DNA of 64,000 bases from Isoetes taiwanensis (Eukaryota; Streptophyta; Lycopodiopsida; Isoetales; Isoetaceae). The position numbers were made by a program, and so were the translations under genes. The notes under the pieces were generated by a model. It did not search any database. It had not been told where the DNA came from and saw only the letters and a list, made by a program, of their open reading frames with translations. Of the stretch, positions 11,409 to 21,950 are shown in pieces (positions within the stretch are counted from its first letter, which is position 1; every line of letters begins with the position of its first letter). Location: assembly GCA_021234155.1 (NCBI GenBank), contig JAJEKV010000008.1, positions 1,066,508-1,130,507 on the forward strand, read 5' to 3'.

Positions 11409-13017
11409 TGTGGACGGTCCAGGGAATATACACATAAATACGTATATTCCTCGGATCCAATCACCATACAAGTCTATCTTCATAGCCTTGTATACCATAG
11501 ATTGTGGCACTAGGGGCATGGCCAAGTTATTCTCATAACTTAGCCAACCATAGGTTAGAACCATTATCCACGCGGCCTTAACCTATTGGGCACCCGCCAC
11601 ACAGACTCACCCAATTGGTGCCACGTGGCATCCTAGGTGGACCTAACTTATTTAGGCCTAAACCCTAACCCTAGGCCTCTTTTCCAGCCCTAACACCCAG
11701 ACTCACCTACTGCTCAAAACCCCGCTTCAACATCGCTTGTTGGCATAGATCGGTGCAAAGAAAGCCCCGAGGGAGGTAGACTCGCTCTTGAGCAAGACCA
11801 GCATCGCGAGAGCTCCGGAGACCATGGAGGCACACCTGATCTGGAGGGAGAGCTTCAGAGCGTGTATGTAGGATAGTAGTTGTGATAGCTCATCCGAATT
11901 AGCATTCCAGCTGTGCTAGTATCTTGTATCTAGAGTAGAGCCATCCTAGAACCCGTGATTTAACATCTTGAACCCTAATCAACTAACCCTAACCATTAGT
12001 TAGATTGTATGATTAGGTTAAGATGTTCTTCTTATGATTATTCTCATGATATGATGATTATGTGATGATGGTTGATCATGTTTGCTCCTCTTGTATTGGG
12101 AAGGGGGTAGAGACCTAGGGCCATATGTAGTATGTTCCTAGAGTAGATCCCTTAGTTCCCCATTAGTTGCGGCCGTGCATTAGGAGCCCACCGGGCTATC
12201 GAGGCTATGACATGACTCCAAAGACCATACAACGGGGCCAGAGGGAATGTGGGAGGGAGATCCCCCGCCGAAAGTGGGGGCTTCGGGGATCCCATAGTGA
12301 GCTAGGCTTATGGTCGGTCACTTGTGTGGGCCGGCATGGGTCCCACCTTCCGGGCAATGGTGTCGCCTGAGTCGCAAGTGTTGGCTTGGCTCTCGCTTTG
12401 GGGGTTAAGTCGGGTACGAATCGTGGTGTCGCCACGATTCTCTAGCCACCCACGGAACCTCTAGACCACGAAAGGGAGATGCAACCCTTCCCGCCTCATC
12501 CACTGTGGAGATGCAACCCGAGTAGTCCCCCATGGGTGACGCCATGGGATTGCGTATCCTAAGGCTAGAGTCATGCCAGAGCCCGATTTAGCCCATCTGC
12601 AAAGTATGCACAGGGAGGGGCGGATGGAGTGGTCAACCCCAGCCATTGTTCTATGCCAGCCCCTTTCGCCATTGCCATGACTCGGTCTGCTTCTATCCTC
12701 GAGGCCTAGCCCTGGTCAGCCATCCTCCCCCGAAGTCCGGAAATGGGTAGGGAGCTCTCATGTTTTACGGTTTGTGGTTATCATCTTTGTATTGGTATAT
12801 GGGTGATGCACTACCCTTCGAGGTAGTATTTGTATATGTTTGATGCTAGTTCTCATGTTATCGCCTCACGTTATAGGAGCCCATAGGGGAAGGGCGCAAG
12901 ACACCTTCTCAGATATTCCCTCCCGCACTAGGGATCACCTCGGGTAGACGGCGGCCGGACGGGGGATTTCCGCCCGAGTGTACTGGCCAAGCCCCGATGT
13001 TTAGCAGGAGCGCCACA
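11409..13017 (+). repeat. 5' LTR of the gypsy element
   Basis: 1609 bases aligned end to end with 22838-24473. Long stretches are identical, for example around 11462-11570 and 11985-12110. It contains a telomere-like aaaccctaaccctagg string near 11660 and ends CGCCACA. Differences from the other LTR are mostly small indels in CG-rich patches. Confidence 0.93.
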
Positions 13018-13596
13018 ATGGTATCGTAGCAATGTTCTTGGTTGACCAAGAACTAGCACCACCATAACCATGAAAGTAGTCTAACAAGCCTATAGGAGGT
13101 GTGAAATAAACATTTCCACCGGATGAACCAAAAAAATAGGGGAAAAATTTTTCTCCTAGGTAGTGGGGTCGACTTAGGTTAAGTGATGTATCTAAGGAAT
13201 AAGTAAGTCAAATTCATCTTCTAGTAAATTTGGGGTGAAAATTATGCATCTGCATCAAATTTCACCTAAAATGGGTCAAGAATCATACCAATCTGGACCC
13301 GAGTGAAAAAAAATGGTGCAAATCCATAATTAGCACTTCAAACCATTAGAAAATTCGAAAAATTTTAGGTATAATACGAATTAATACAGGATTAATACAT
13401 ATCTTAATAATTAAATAATTACTAAATATGGTGTAATTAATAAGGGGGGGCTAATAGATAGGGGTAATTATGGTGGGAGAATATTCCTAGGGACCCTCCT
13501 TTTTAAATATTTGACACCTCATTCTCTCTCTCCAACCTTCCACCTCCACCTCTCTCTTGCTCAGCCTTACGTCACCCATTTCCTGAACCGCAAGAC
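13018..13596 (+). other. 5' leader of the gypsy element
   Basis: Primer site followed by AT-rich untranslated sequence up to the first ORF. I see no other signal except a pyrimidine-rich run (about 13510-13570) just before the start codon. Confidence 0.45.
13019..13030 (+). promoter_or_regulatory. Primer binding site, initiator tRNA-Met type
   Basis: tggtatcgtagc begins one base after the 5' LTR. It matches the usual plant primer site TGGTATCAGAGC except for two positions, at CG/CA. Confidence 0.75.
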
Positions 13597-13989
13597 ATGG
13601 CTCGCACCAAGCAAACCTACAGGAAGACTGGCCCTAGGCCCACCCTCTCCATGGCGCAGGCAGCAGGGCGGCACGTCAAGAAGGTCCCCGAGCACCTTCG
13701 GCCGAGGCCAGGCGACGAGGAGTCCCCCGCCAGCAAAGAGCAGAAGCCAAGGCCTCCTTCCATGATACACCGAAAGCCCCCAGCAGCTAGCCCTGCCGGT
13801 GTACTCAGAGAACCGGGCGAAGTTCATTTCTGGCCCCTGAACCAAGCGGGAAGAAGAGGTGGAAGAACAACAACAAATGTAGGGGAAGCTGGTCCTTCAA
13901 GACTAAAGAAGAAGGGCAAGGAGAAAGTCGCTGAAAGTGGCTCTGAGGAGAGGGCCGCCAGGGAAGAAGAGGGAGCCGAGCTGAGTTGA
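13597..13989 (+). CDS. Histone H3-tail-like ORF at the 5' end of the gypsy element
   Basis: A 130-codon ORF starting MARTKQTYRKTGPRPTLS. The first six residues after Met equal those of histone H3 (ARTKQT), and the next are YRK-TG against ARKSTG in H3, so the positions of K4, R8 and K9 are kept. Further on, HVKKVPEHLRPRPG resembles the H3 segment GVKKPHRFRPG. At DNA level the first 21 bases read like an H3 gene, and the shorter stretch after AGGAAG looks like loss of one Ser codon. The remainder is basic then acidic and low-complexity (KKKGKEKVAESGSEERAARE), unlike H3, with no histone fold. I infer capture of an H3 N-terminal segment, although convergence is possible. It is the first ORF after the leader, upstream of gag. 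Its function is unknown. Confidence 0.72.
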   Translation: MARTKQTYRKTGPRPTLSMAQAAGRHVKKVPEHLRPRPGDEESPASKEQKPRPPSMIHRKPPAASPAGVLREPGEVHFWPLNQAGRRGGRTTTNVGEAGPSRLKKKGKEKVAESGSEERAAREEEGAELS

Positions 13990-14520
13990 GGCAGCAGGAA
14001 AGGAGAACTAAGAGGAAGAACGATAGGGCCTCACCGGACCGGGCCATAGAGGAGCCCCCTGAGGAAGAGGAGGCACAGGAGGGCTGGTAGTGGAGAAGAG
14101 GAGGAGGAGCAAAGATCAGACCCCGACAGCCACCCTACCCTAAGTGGGCCGAACCACCAAAAAGTGGTGAAGAAGCAGTAGGGAGGCATTCAAGGCCCGG
14201 ACAGATCGCGAATCTGCCAAAAATGGCGTATACAAGGAGTACTCCCTCCGCTGGGACGAGGTACAACGATTGGTATTGCCGCCGGAGGTGCACGGTTGTG
14301 GAGGGCGGCAGTCAAGAAGAACCAGCCCAAGCCACCCCCACCTAGACCGAAAACCCAAGAGGGTTCACCACGGGCCGAAAAAGACGCGACGCCCGTGTTT
14401 AGGGAGATTAAGCACTTCCGTGATGTGCACAAATCTCCTGATAAGGAAGGCTCTTCGAGCCGCCTCCTTAGGGAAGTAATGCGGGAGTTTCCGACCCGAT
14501 TATAGGGTTACCCCTCTAAT
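13990..14520 (+). CDS. Continuation of the first element ORF, frames broken
   Basis: Coding-like sequence in shifting frames: ERRTKRKNDRASPDRAIEEP, then TDRESAKNGVYKEYSLRWDE, then KKNQPKPPPPRPKTQEG and EIKHFRDVHKSPDKEGSSSR up to about 14505. It is charged and proline-rich, without a domain I recognise. It probably continues the H3-tail protein through single-base indels, giving roughly 300 residues in total. This is inference from reading-frame overlap and composition. Confidence 0.4.
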
Positions 14521-15890
14521 GACCCGGCCCCCAAGAGGTCAGCCGGGCGTAGCTGGTGCAGCTCTTCGAGGAAGGAACCTCTCAGGTAATCCATGCTACC
14601 GTTAGTCACCCTCATCCAAGGACATTCACTTAGCAATGAGGATCTCAGCAGGGAGAGGCCCTAGGCCTCAAATTTTGTAAATTTTGTTAGAAAAGTTAAA
14701 ATTGCATGTAATCAAGTTTTTCTTATTAATATAAAAGTTATTTTCCCTCGTAATTAGAAAAGTGTTGGATGCTTGAAATTTAGGAAATAGAACCCAATTG
14801 TGGTAGAACTCTTCATAGCATGCTTAGGAATACCCTAGAAATCATAACTACAACGGTAAATTTGGCAAAAATCATCAAAAAGCAAAAATTAGGCAACCGG
14901 GGTGAGACCGCCAATGGCCTCTGCAAGGTGACGCTGGATGCTTCCAGCGCGGATTTACCCTCGGACGCCCCTAAAACATGCTTTTAGATGTCGGGCTTTG
15001 CTCAAAATAAGTTGCTAGTTAGCTTAGAATCGCCCAATTAGCCATGTTAGCATCTTGAAATTCCCAAAATCACCAAAAATGGCTCCAAAATAGGCCAACC
15101 GGGTGAGACTGGCGCCAAACGCTGTCTCAAGGTCCGACGCTGAGGCCATCCGCATATGATTCACCCGGGTCAGCCCATTTTTGACCCAAATTAGCCAAAT
15201 TTGATCCAACAAATTGCCATGTAATGTTTCTTGCTTTGTTTTGCTTAAGTTTGCACTTCATGGTAGTTCATTTGGACACCTGCAGCCATAGAACCAAGGC
15301 CGCCTTAGGTAGGTACCTTTTTGCACTAACCCCCGAGGTCACCCATAGTCTATAAAAATAGGTCTCATTTGCCATTTTTCCTTCTACAGAATCAAGCCCC
15401 AGCCCTTTAGGCTTATTTTCTCTCAAACCCCACCATCCTTGCAAGCCATTTTCGCACCCCCTTTCCTACTCAATGGCTTCAAAGAACTTTGAGAGGTGGT
15501 ACAATGTCGCAAGCCATATCCATCAGTTTCCTCAGATCAAGCCTTCTCTGTTCACACCACTTGTTTGATCTCAGATGCAACTCACTAGAACACCCTACTA
15601 CACGCATATTATGTGCCAATATGACCAGCAAGTCCCCGCCTTGGGAAGTTAGGATCCCCTCAGGGGAGGGAATTGGGTTTCTCTTGAGTCACTCACCCAA
15701 GCCTTAAGTCGAGAGTTGGGAGGATCCAAGGGCAAGAAGCAACTATGGGATAGGACTAGGACCATGCCCGACATATGACCTGCGACATAATAGGCATAGG
15801 TACCTTTCGGCCCGCATGCAGCCCTGCCCTTTTCATGCACTATAAGTCAATCAACAAAGTAGGGGAACCTTCGTTCAGCCCTTAGACTTA
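14521..15890 (+). other. Non-coding stretch inside the gypsy element with two diverged repeats
   Basis: No coding signal. Segments near 14866-14965 and 15065-15165 resemble each other (aaatcaccaaaaa..., then caaccggggtgagac / caaccgggtgagac, then a CG-rich part), suggesting an old tandem duplication of about 200 bases. A leader-like stretch precedes the next coding block. Confidence 0.4.
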
Positions 15891-15895
15891 GCCAC

Positions 15896-16866
15896 TTGAT
15901 ACCTCGTAGGGCCCGTGATCAAATCCTCAATATAGAGTCCTCCTCCTATGAATACCATGGCACGACGCCGTGGGCACCATCTCTCGCAGATCTACTGGTA
16001 CTACGAAAGCAAATTAGGGGAGCAAAACCCGCAATGGGAGAACAGGGAGGCAACAAGGATGCAGAGGTACATGTCGAGGCACGACGACGACATCGAAGAG
16101 CTACCGAGCCTCCCGCCGCGGCATCACAAATTGGCCGATAGTCATCGACGGGGAGGAGTACATTTTGCAAACAACATCCTCAACTTGTCGTGATTGCCGT
16201 GAATGTGGTCTTCGAATCGACGAACTCTTAGGCATGATAGCACATGGCAAGAGCGCAGACTTCATCGACTACTCATACCAGGAGATTCCAAGGGAGCTAG
16301 CGGAGAGACACTCTTATGCTGGGGAGACAATGTCGGACATAGCAGCCTATCGCCAGATAAGGGAGATCTATCGACAAAGATGAACCTATCATCTCGTGAG
16401 GAGGAGTTCCAAAGCAGATACAGAGCACACTCTACAAGCCGTGGAGGGGCCCAAGCTCAAGCCGACCCGGGCCGAGCCAGAGTATGAGGGAAGGGTCCAA
16501 AGAAGATCAACTTGGACAACGCAACCAAAGATGTGGAGAGATCATGAAGATCTTATGGCAGTGGATGCCTACGGCAAAGCAGCTCAAAGGAAGGGCACTG
16601 GATCGCGAGGTATAGGGAAGGGCACGGCACTTCGCTACTATCTTCCAGCCCTCAGCCAAGGGCAAATGATAGTTTTCCACAAGGAGTTCAGCCCAAGGGG
16701 AAGAATCCGTGGCACTTCTCATAGCGCCTTCGGGCTTGAGATTCAAGATATACCCCATGCCGACCACATTATCCTTTTCAACAGGGCCGTCAAGGCCCAT
16801 TGCCTCGACTTTTTTGCGAGAGGGCACCTTAGGGATGCAACACTTTCAGTGGGTAGCAAAGAATAA
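15896..16866 (+). CDS. Unassigned coding region between the first ORF and gag
   Basis: Open in overlapping frames: MARRRGHHLSQIYWYYESKL, then CGLRIDELLGMIAHGKS and DFIDYSYQEIPRELAERHSY, then RRSSKADTEHTLQAVEG and FGLEIQDIPHADHIILFN. Composition looks like protein, with long overlapping ORFs broken by small indels, but I recognise no domain. It lies where Ty3/gypsy elements usually have only leader or gag, so it is an extra element-encoded protein or an N-terminal extension of gag. Confidence 0.45.
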
Positions 16867-17426
16867 AGACCAGAACTTCCGTTTAACCTGAGATGGCCCG
16901 AAAGCACTTGAAGGAAGATCGACAAGGAACATCTTATAAAACCCCAAGCAAAGGCCTCCGATTCGTGGATGTCAAGAACTTCTTCGTGCTTTCGAGGCCA
17001 TTGAATAGTTGTAAAATTTTCTTAAGTTGTGTGCTAAATGTTTTCTTATACCCATTGTGCTAAGACATATCTACCCTATCATGTAATCCTTATGTATTAA
17101 TGGCTATTAACCTGCTTTTAAAATGCAAAGTTTTGTATGATTTCTTTATAACTAATAAAGATAATTCAATTACAAGTAAGATTGATCAACATCTAACCCA
17201 AATAACATGCATTGATGATCAATCCTTGCAGCAAGGAACTCAAGTGCAGGATCTCAAGACCAGCACCGACAACGCAATTGGGTACCAAGGAATTTGTTTG
17301 GCAGAGAACAAGAAGACTTCGAGCAGGATATGTCACCAGAGGCAGTCAACGCAAGGTTGGTGCAGATGAGGAACCAGATGCAACACCTCATCAACTGGGC
17401 GACACCCCTGATGAACGCACATAAAG
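16867..17426 (+). other. Linker before gag
   Basis: An AT-rich stretch around 16990-17210 without a clear frame, followed near 17330 by the beginning of a gag-like reading (MRNQMQHLINWATPLMN). Confidence 0.35.
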
Positions 17427-18475
17427 ATGGTCCTCCACCTCCACCTTGTGTTCCCGAGAGGTGACCAAGGCCCCAGCAGAAGGGGAGGGCAAACTGTGGG
17501 GAACGCCGTGGATAGGAGAAGGAAGAGAAGAACCAGAGCCCATCATCATCTAGCTCCAGCCATCGACATTGTTCTTCCAGTGGGGACAGCTTCTAGTCTC
17601 GACAACAACCACACATCTAGAGTAAGGAAAAGGGCAAGAAAGACTGATGACTATCGAGAAAAGGTGGATAGTGCTATGAGCAACGATGGGAAGACAAGGA
17701 AGTCGGGCCAGTTCTCGGGAAAGACAGATCGCATGGAGGCTGAAGCATGGCTTGATGAAATGGAAGAATTTGGTAACTCCTACTGATGAAAGACAAGGAC
17801 ATAGGGAAAGTTGCTACAAATAACCTTATTGGACCGGCAAGGATCCGTGGAAGGGATATGCTAAGTCTAACAAGCTGAAGAGGAACAATTGCGTTTTAAG
17901 ACCTTCAAAGAAGGCTTTCTCCCGCAGCAACTATGTGCCAAGGTCTCATACTAGTAGATCCGATCCAGCTTTTACAAAGTGAATCGGTAGCTTATCGCTG
18001 GCTAAGTATACCGAAGAATTCATGAGGCTTAGGCCCATGTTCCCCGAGTCTCGTAAAGGCAAGCAAAGGATACCTACATTGAGGGGTTGAACAACAATAT
18101 CAAGAGGCTTGTGAGAGAGCAATCAACCCAAGGTCAGTTGCAGGGCAAGATAAAGCTATAAGTTTGGAGGAGGCACCAAAGAACTCCAAAGCAGAGAAGC
18201 AAATAACCTTCGGGGGTAAGAGTTCGATTAAAATATCGGGGTAAGCAATCAGCGCCACACCATCGAGGCCAAAGCAGAAGGTAAGAGTCGAACAAAGCTT
18301 TTGGGGACCGTGAAGCCACGTAATGCATCGGGGCAGTGCTTTAAGCGCCTCCTAGATAGTCTGCGGGCCAAGGAGAAGAGACAAGAATGCATTGAGAAAA
18401 AGTTATGCTTCAGTGCTTCCAGCCGTGGCACCGAACACATGATTGTCCATTCGGCCATGCAAGCCTTGGCCAGTG
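17427..18475 (+). CDS. gag: gag, broken: capsid region and zinc knuckle
   Basis: Structural protein that packages element RNA. The sequence shows FSGKTDRMEAEAWLDEMEEF (about 17710-17770), the typical start of the retrotransposon gag domain, then LAKYTEEFMRLRPMFPES (about 18000-18050) matching the family's L.QYT.EF..L....P. A CCHC zinc knuckle, C.QCFQPWHRTHDC, lies near 18400-18440, with one base missing between its first two cysteines. Frames shift several times and stops interrupt the region, so no intact Gag is encoded as read. Confidence 0.75.
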
Positions 18476-18599
18476 TAACTTATGGATTGGGATTCCCAAC
18501 AGAAGTTTTATCAAGACGACGACCAAAGCAGAGGCCCGTGACTTCATAGATGGTGAGTGCCACATATGTGCAAACATTGAGTCGTGATATTGAGAGTCA

Positions 18600-18990
18600 C
18601 CGATCATCATCATAGGGCCGATGGGATCATAGATAGTAATCCATATGTAGTCCTCATAGATACAGTAGCTCTCACAATTTTGCATCTCCTAGGCTTGGTC
18701 TGCCTTAATGAAGAACAAGGTATTGAAGTCTAAGCCAAGGCCAAAGAGTTATGGCAAACCACGCCATTCTACACACAAAGGGCGTGAGAATCATCTTTGA
18801 CATAGACCTTAGTGGGGCTAAGGGCCGATGGGAGCGAAGTCATGGATATCGAAATACGATCTTATAGTGGGATGGAATTTTGAAGCCAGCCCAAAGCCAT
18901 GATTGATTGGGCGACCGAACGAAAGTCACCATGACGGCACCGCATCGGCAAAGAAATTGATAGTGAAAGGTAAGAAGCTAGATTCTCCCA
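18600..18990 (+). CDS. Aspartic protease region, broken
   Basis: Reads DSNPYVVLIDTVALTILHL near 18632-18690, aligned with the retroviral-type protease motif (V.IDTGA....); the catalytic triplet reads DTV instead of DTG. Further on, about 18890-18925, KAMIDWATERK-like residues match the segment after the flap. It cleaves the polyprotein in intact elements. Here the altered triplet and frame breaks make activity unlikely unless they are sequence errors. Confidence 0.6.
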
Positions 18991-19089
18991 TGCAAAGGTA
19001 TCTCTTTGAAGCAGCCTAAGGAAGAGTATAGAAAGGAATAAGGTGGACTACATCTTGAGGATGGAATTAGTTGAGCCGGGCAAGGTGAT

Positions 19090-19980
19090 GGAAGTGACCC
19101 AAAGGGAAATCAATTGCCCGTGCAAATAGCAAGGCTTATTTCCTCATTCAAGGATGTATTCCCTGATGAAATCCGCAGCCGCCACCTTATAGGGTGTGGA
19201 ATGTGAGATCACGCTGGCTCCGTGATGGCCTACCAAGAAGGCGCATATAGAATGAGCACCCCGTAATTGATTGAGCTCAAGAAGCGCCTTCCGGAATTGC
19301 TTGAGCTTGGCTTTATAAGAGCAAGTGTGTCTCCTTTCGAGCACCTATACTCTTTTGTGAAGAAGAAAGATGGGAGCTTAAGAATGTGCATAGACTATCG
19401 CCACCAATAAGCGCATTTATAAAGAACAAATATGCATTGCCAAGGGCGATGACCTAATGGACCAGCCACAAGGAGCAAAGGTATTCTAAAATTGATTTGA
19501 GGTCGATACCATCGATAAGAATAAAAGAAGAGGATATCCATAAGACCGCTTTCAGAACGCTGCAGATGGTCATTTTGAGTTTACAAGAATGGCCTTTGAC
19601 TATCGAACGCCCAAAGAACGCTTATGCGCCTCATGAACGACATCTTCGTGAGACTTCTTGGATGAGTTTGTTATTGTCTTCTTCGATGACATTCTAATCT
19701 ACAAAGAAGTCCCTCAAGGAGCATTGTCAACATCTCGTGAAAGTGTTGGAGAAGTTGAGACGCCATCTTGCATGGGAAGCTCTCCAAATGCCACTTTGCA
19801 ACAGTCCGAAAGTGGAATATTTGGGGCATGTTGTAACATCCGAGGGAATTTCCACAGATCCATCTAAGATAGAGGCAATAGTTGATTGGCCACCCAAGGA
19901 ATGTGGCGTAAGTGAGAAGCTTTCAAGCGGATATTACGTAAAGTTCGTGGAAGGACTTTGCTAAGGGGCGCCCCTTTGCC
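19090..19980 (+). CDS. pol: Reverse transcriptase, broken
   Basis: Clear Ty3/gypsy RT blocks in order: [18 protein letters not shown] (about 19285-19340), [16 protein letters not shown] (19354-19402), [15 protein letters not shown] (about 19517-19560), then the catalytic core [14 protein letters not shown] (about 19660-19700) with both aspartates present, and [20 protein letters not shown] (about 19810-19870). Frame changes separate the blocks. It copies element RNA into DNA. This is the best-conserved part of the element and identifies it as Ty3/gypsy. Confidence 0.88.
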
Positions 19981-20049
19981 TGACCTCACCAAGGCCAAGA
20001 AGATTAAGGATTGACTAGTCATTGGTTAGAAAGTCCAAGCTTCCTTCGA

Positions 20050-20470
20050 GAAGCTTAAGGAGGCCTTAACAACAAAAAGACAGTGCTTGTTCTCCTGATC
20101 CGAGTAAAGATAAATTGGTGGCAACAGATGCAAGTAAGATAGCAAATGCAGAGCAGCCTTGATGCAAGAAGGAAGGGTAGTCACCACGACCGAAGAAGAT
20201 GAACGACGCCGAAAGCAACGCTACCCAACCCATGATCGAGCTGCTAGCCATTGTCGTGGCATTAAGGATATGGAGGCATTATTTGTCGGGAGGAAGTTTC
20301 AGCTTGGATATCGATCACCGAGTCCGCAGATCTTTTACCCAGCCACCCTCAATTTAAGGCAAAGGAGGTGGATGGAATGTCTTGAGGAGTATGATTTTGA
20401 TATTGTATATAAGCCCGGCAAGCTTAATGTTGTAGCAGATGCCCTCTCCAGGAGACCATTTCAGACAAGA
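20050..20470 (+). CDS. RNase H region
   Basis: Follows RT as expected: a TDASK motif (about 20115-20130), ELLAIVVALRIWRHYL in a shifted frame, then LNLRQRRWMECLEEYDFDI and YKPGKLNVVADALSRRP (about 20350-20460), the conserved end of the Ty3/gypsy RNase H. The region 20159-20767 is open for 202 codons and runs on into integrase. Confidence 0.8.
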
Positions 20471-21560
20471 ACGCATTGTAATGCGATTTCCACTCTTTCG
20501 AGTGAGTTTGGCAAGAAGATTGGGGAGTCCTTGCCAACCGATGTGGACTTCAAGGAGGTGTGGGAAAGCCTCTCCAAGGAAGCCAGAACAGATAAAGAGC
20601 GGGAAGCCTTCAAGCATTATAAGAAGGAAGGCAACCTGTTGTATCACAAGCATAAGTTGTGTGTGCCCGAATCATCAGGAATAAGGAAGCTAATTCTTCA
20701 TGACACACATAACAGCCCAATAGCAGGGCATGCTGGCTTCATGAAGACCTATTTCAAGATTCGGTAGTTACTTCGCCAGGAATGAAGAGGCGATAACCCA
20801 GCATATATTCGATTGCCGCTATGTCGCAGACCAAAGCGAGCAAAACTCGGATTCCGTGTGCTTTAGAGCCATTGGGGTGCCAAATGCGGCGGGAGGTCAT
20901 AAGCATGGATTTCATTACAGGTTCCCTAGAACTCTTCGAGGCAAGGATGCATTGATGGTTGTCGTGACAAGTTATCTAAGATGGCACATTTTGTGCCTTG
21001 CAAGACCACCGACACCGCATTAGATAATCGCCAAGTTATTTGTAAGAGAGATTTTTAGACTCCATGGCATGCCTCGGAGATAATATCCGATAGAGATTCT
21101 AAGTTTATGAGTGCCTTTTAAGCAGATCTCTTTAGCACCATTCAGATCTAAGCTCTCCATGAGCACGGCATATCATCCCCAAAACAGATGGCCGACGGAG
21201 GACGAATCTGGATCATTGAAGACATGCTTCAAGCTATGTGTGGAATAAAGCAATCCAAGCGGGATGAGTACATCCACTTGGTGGAATTCGCCACAATAGT
21301 GCTGCCAAGCAAGAGTCATCTCGATGTCTCCGCTTATGGTAAATTACGTACCAAAGGCTTAACCCCTGACACCGCACAACTCGTCGAAGGTGGAAGTATC
21401 CCAGCAGATGTTAGGGGATATGCAAAGCAGCTTAGTGGAAGAAGTAAGGGGTTACTTATTGGCAAGCAAGAAGCCTGCGTAGAGTGTAGCCGACAAGCAC
21501 AGGACCGTAAGAGAGTTCAAGGTAGGCGAGATAGCTTTGGTTGAAGATCAAGGTGAAGCA
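20471..21560 (+). CDS. Integrase (zinc-binding and catalytic core), broken
   Basis: Begins in the open frame that follows RNase H: LHDTHNSPIAGHAGFMKTYF near 20695-20755 gives the two His of the HHCC zinc finger; the Cys pair is degraded (DCRYVADQ). The catalytic core shows SMDFITGS (first Asp, about 20902-20925) and SDRDSKFMSA (second Asp, about 21086-21115). Near 21185 TDGRR stands where TDGQTER carries the catalytic Glu, so that residue is lost as read. IEDMLQAMCGIKQSKRDEYI and LTPDTAQLVEG follow. It inserts the DNA copy into chromosomes. Confidence 0.8.
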
Positions 21561-21950
21561 AGCCAAGCTTCGGATTGGGAGTTGTAAGAAGCTTGCCCCT
21601 AGGTGGGCTGGTCCGCTCAAGATTTTGGAGAGAGGGCTCAAGCCTACAAGTTGGATCTTCCTACCATCTCAAAGTTCACAAGGTCTTCCACGTAAGTTTA
21701 TTAAAAAGGCACAATCCTAACCCCGAGGAGGTTTTGGATACTCCAACCTTGTTGGAAATGACTGAGGAGCAAGTAGAAATAGTACCCTAATTACTTCTGA
21801 TAAGTCATTCAAGAAGACTAGGAGGTCTCAGCCTCCCAATATTTGGTTAAGTGGAAGCACTTGCCCGTGGAAGATGCATACGGGTATTGAAGCAAGATTT
21901 GGAGAAGCAATACCCGTGAGTTTATGAAGGAGTTTGATGGGCGAAGTCGC
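21561..21950 (+). CDS. Integrase C-terminus with chromodomain-like end
   Basis: Reads KVHKVFHVSLLKRHNPNPEE (about 21670-21730), the GPY/F-like end of integrase, then EEVLDTPTLLEMTEEQVEIV. After one frame change come SFKKTRRSQPP and QYLVKWKHLPVEDA (about 21800-21870), then KQDLEKQYP-like residues. YLVKWK-LP is the core of the chromodomains that mark chromoviruses and guide integration toward chromatin with modified H3 tails. The domain is recognised from short motifs only, so confidence is moderate. Confidence 0.65.

Noticed and set aside
11655..11680. Telomere-like aaaccctaaccctagg string (also near 23080)
   Set aside because: Only about two units, inside both LTRs at the same place, so it is LTR sequence and not telomeric DNA.
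13597..13660. A genuine histone H3 gene
   Set aside because: The similarity ends after about 40 residues, there is no histone fold, and the ORF sits between a primer site and gag inside an LTR element.
13567..13845. Minus-strand ORF opposite the H3-like ORF
   Set aside because: It exists only as the complement of the H3-like frame and has no resemblance to known proteins.
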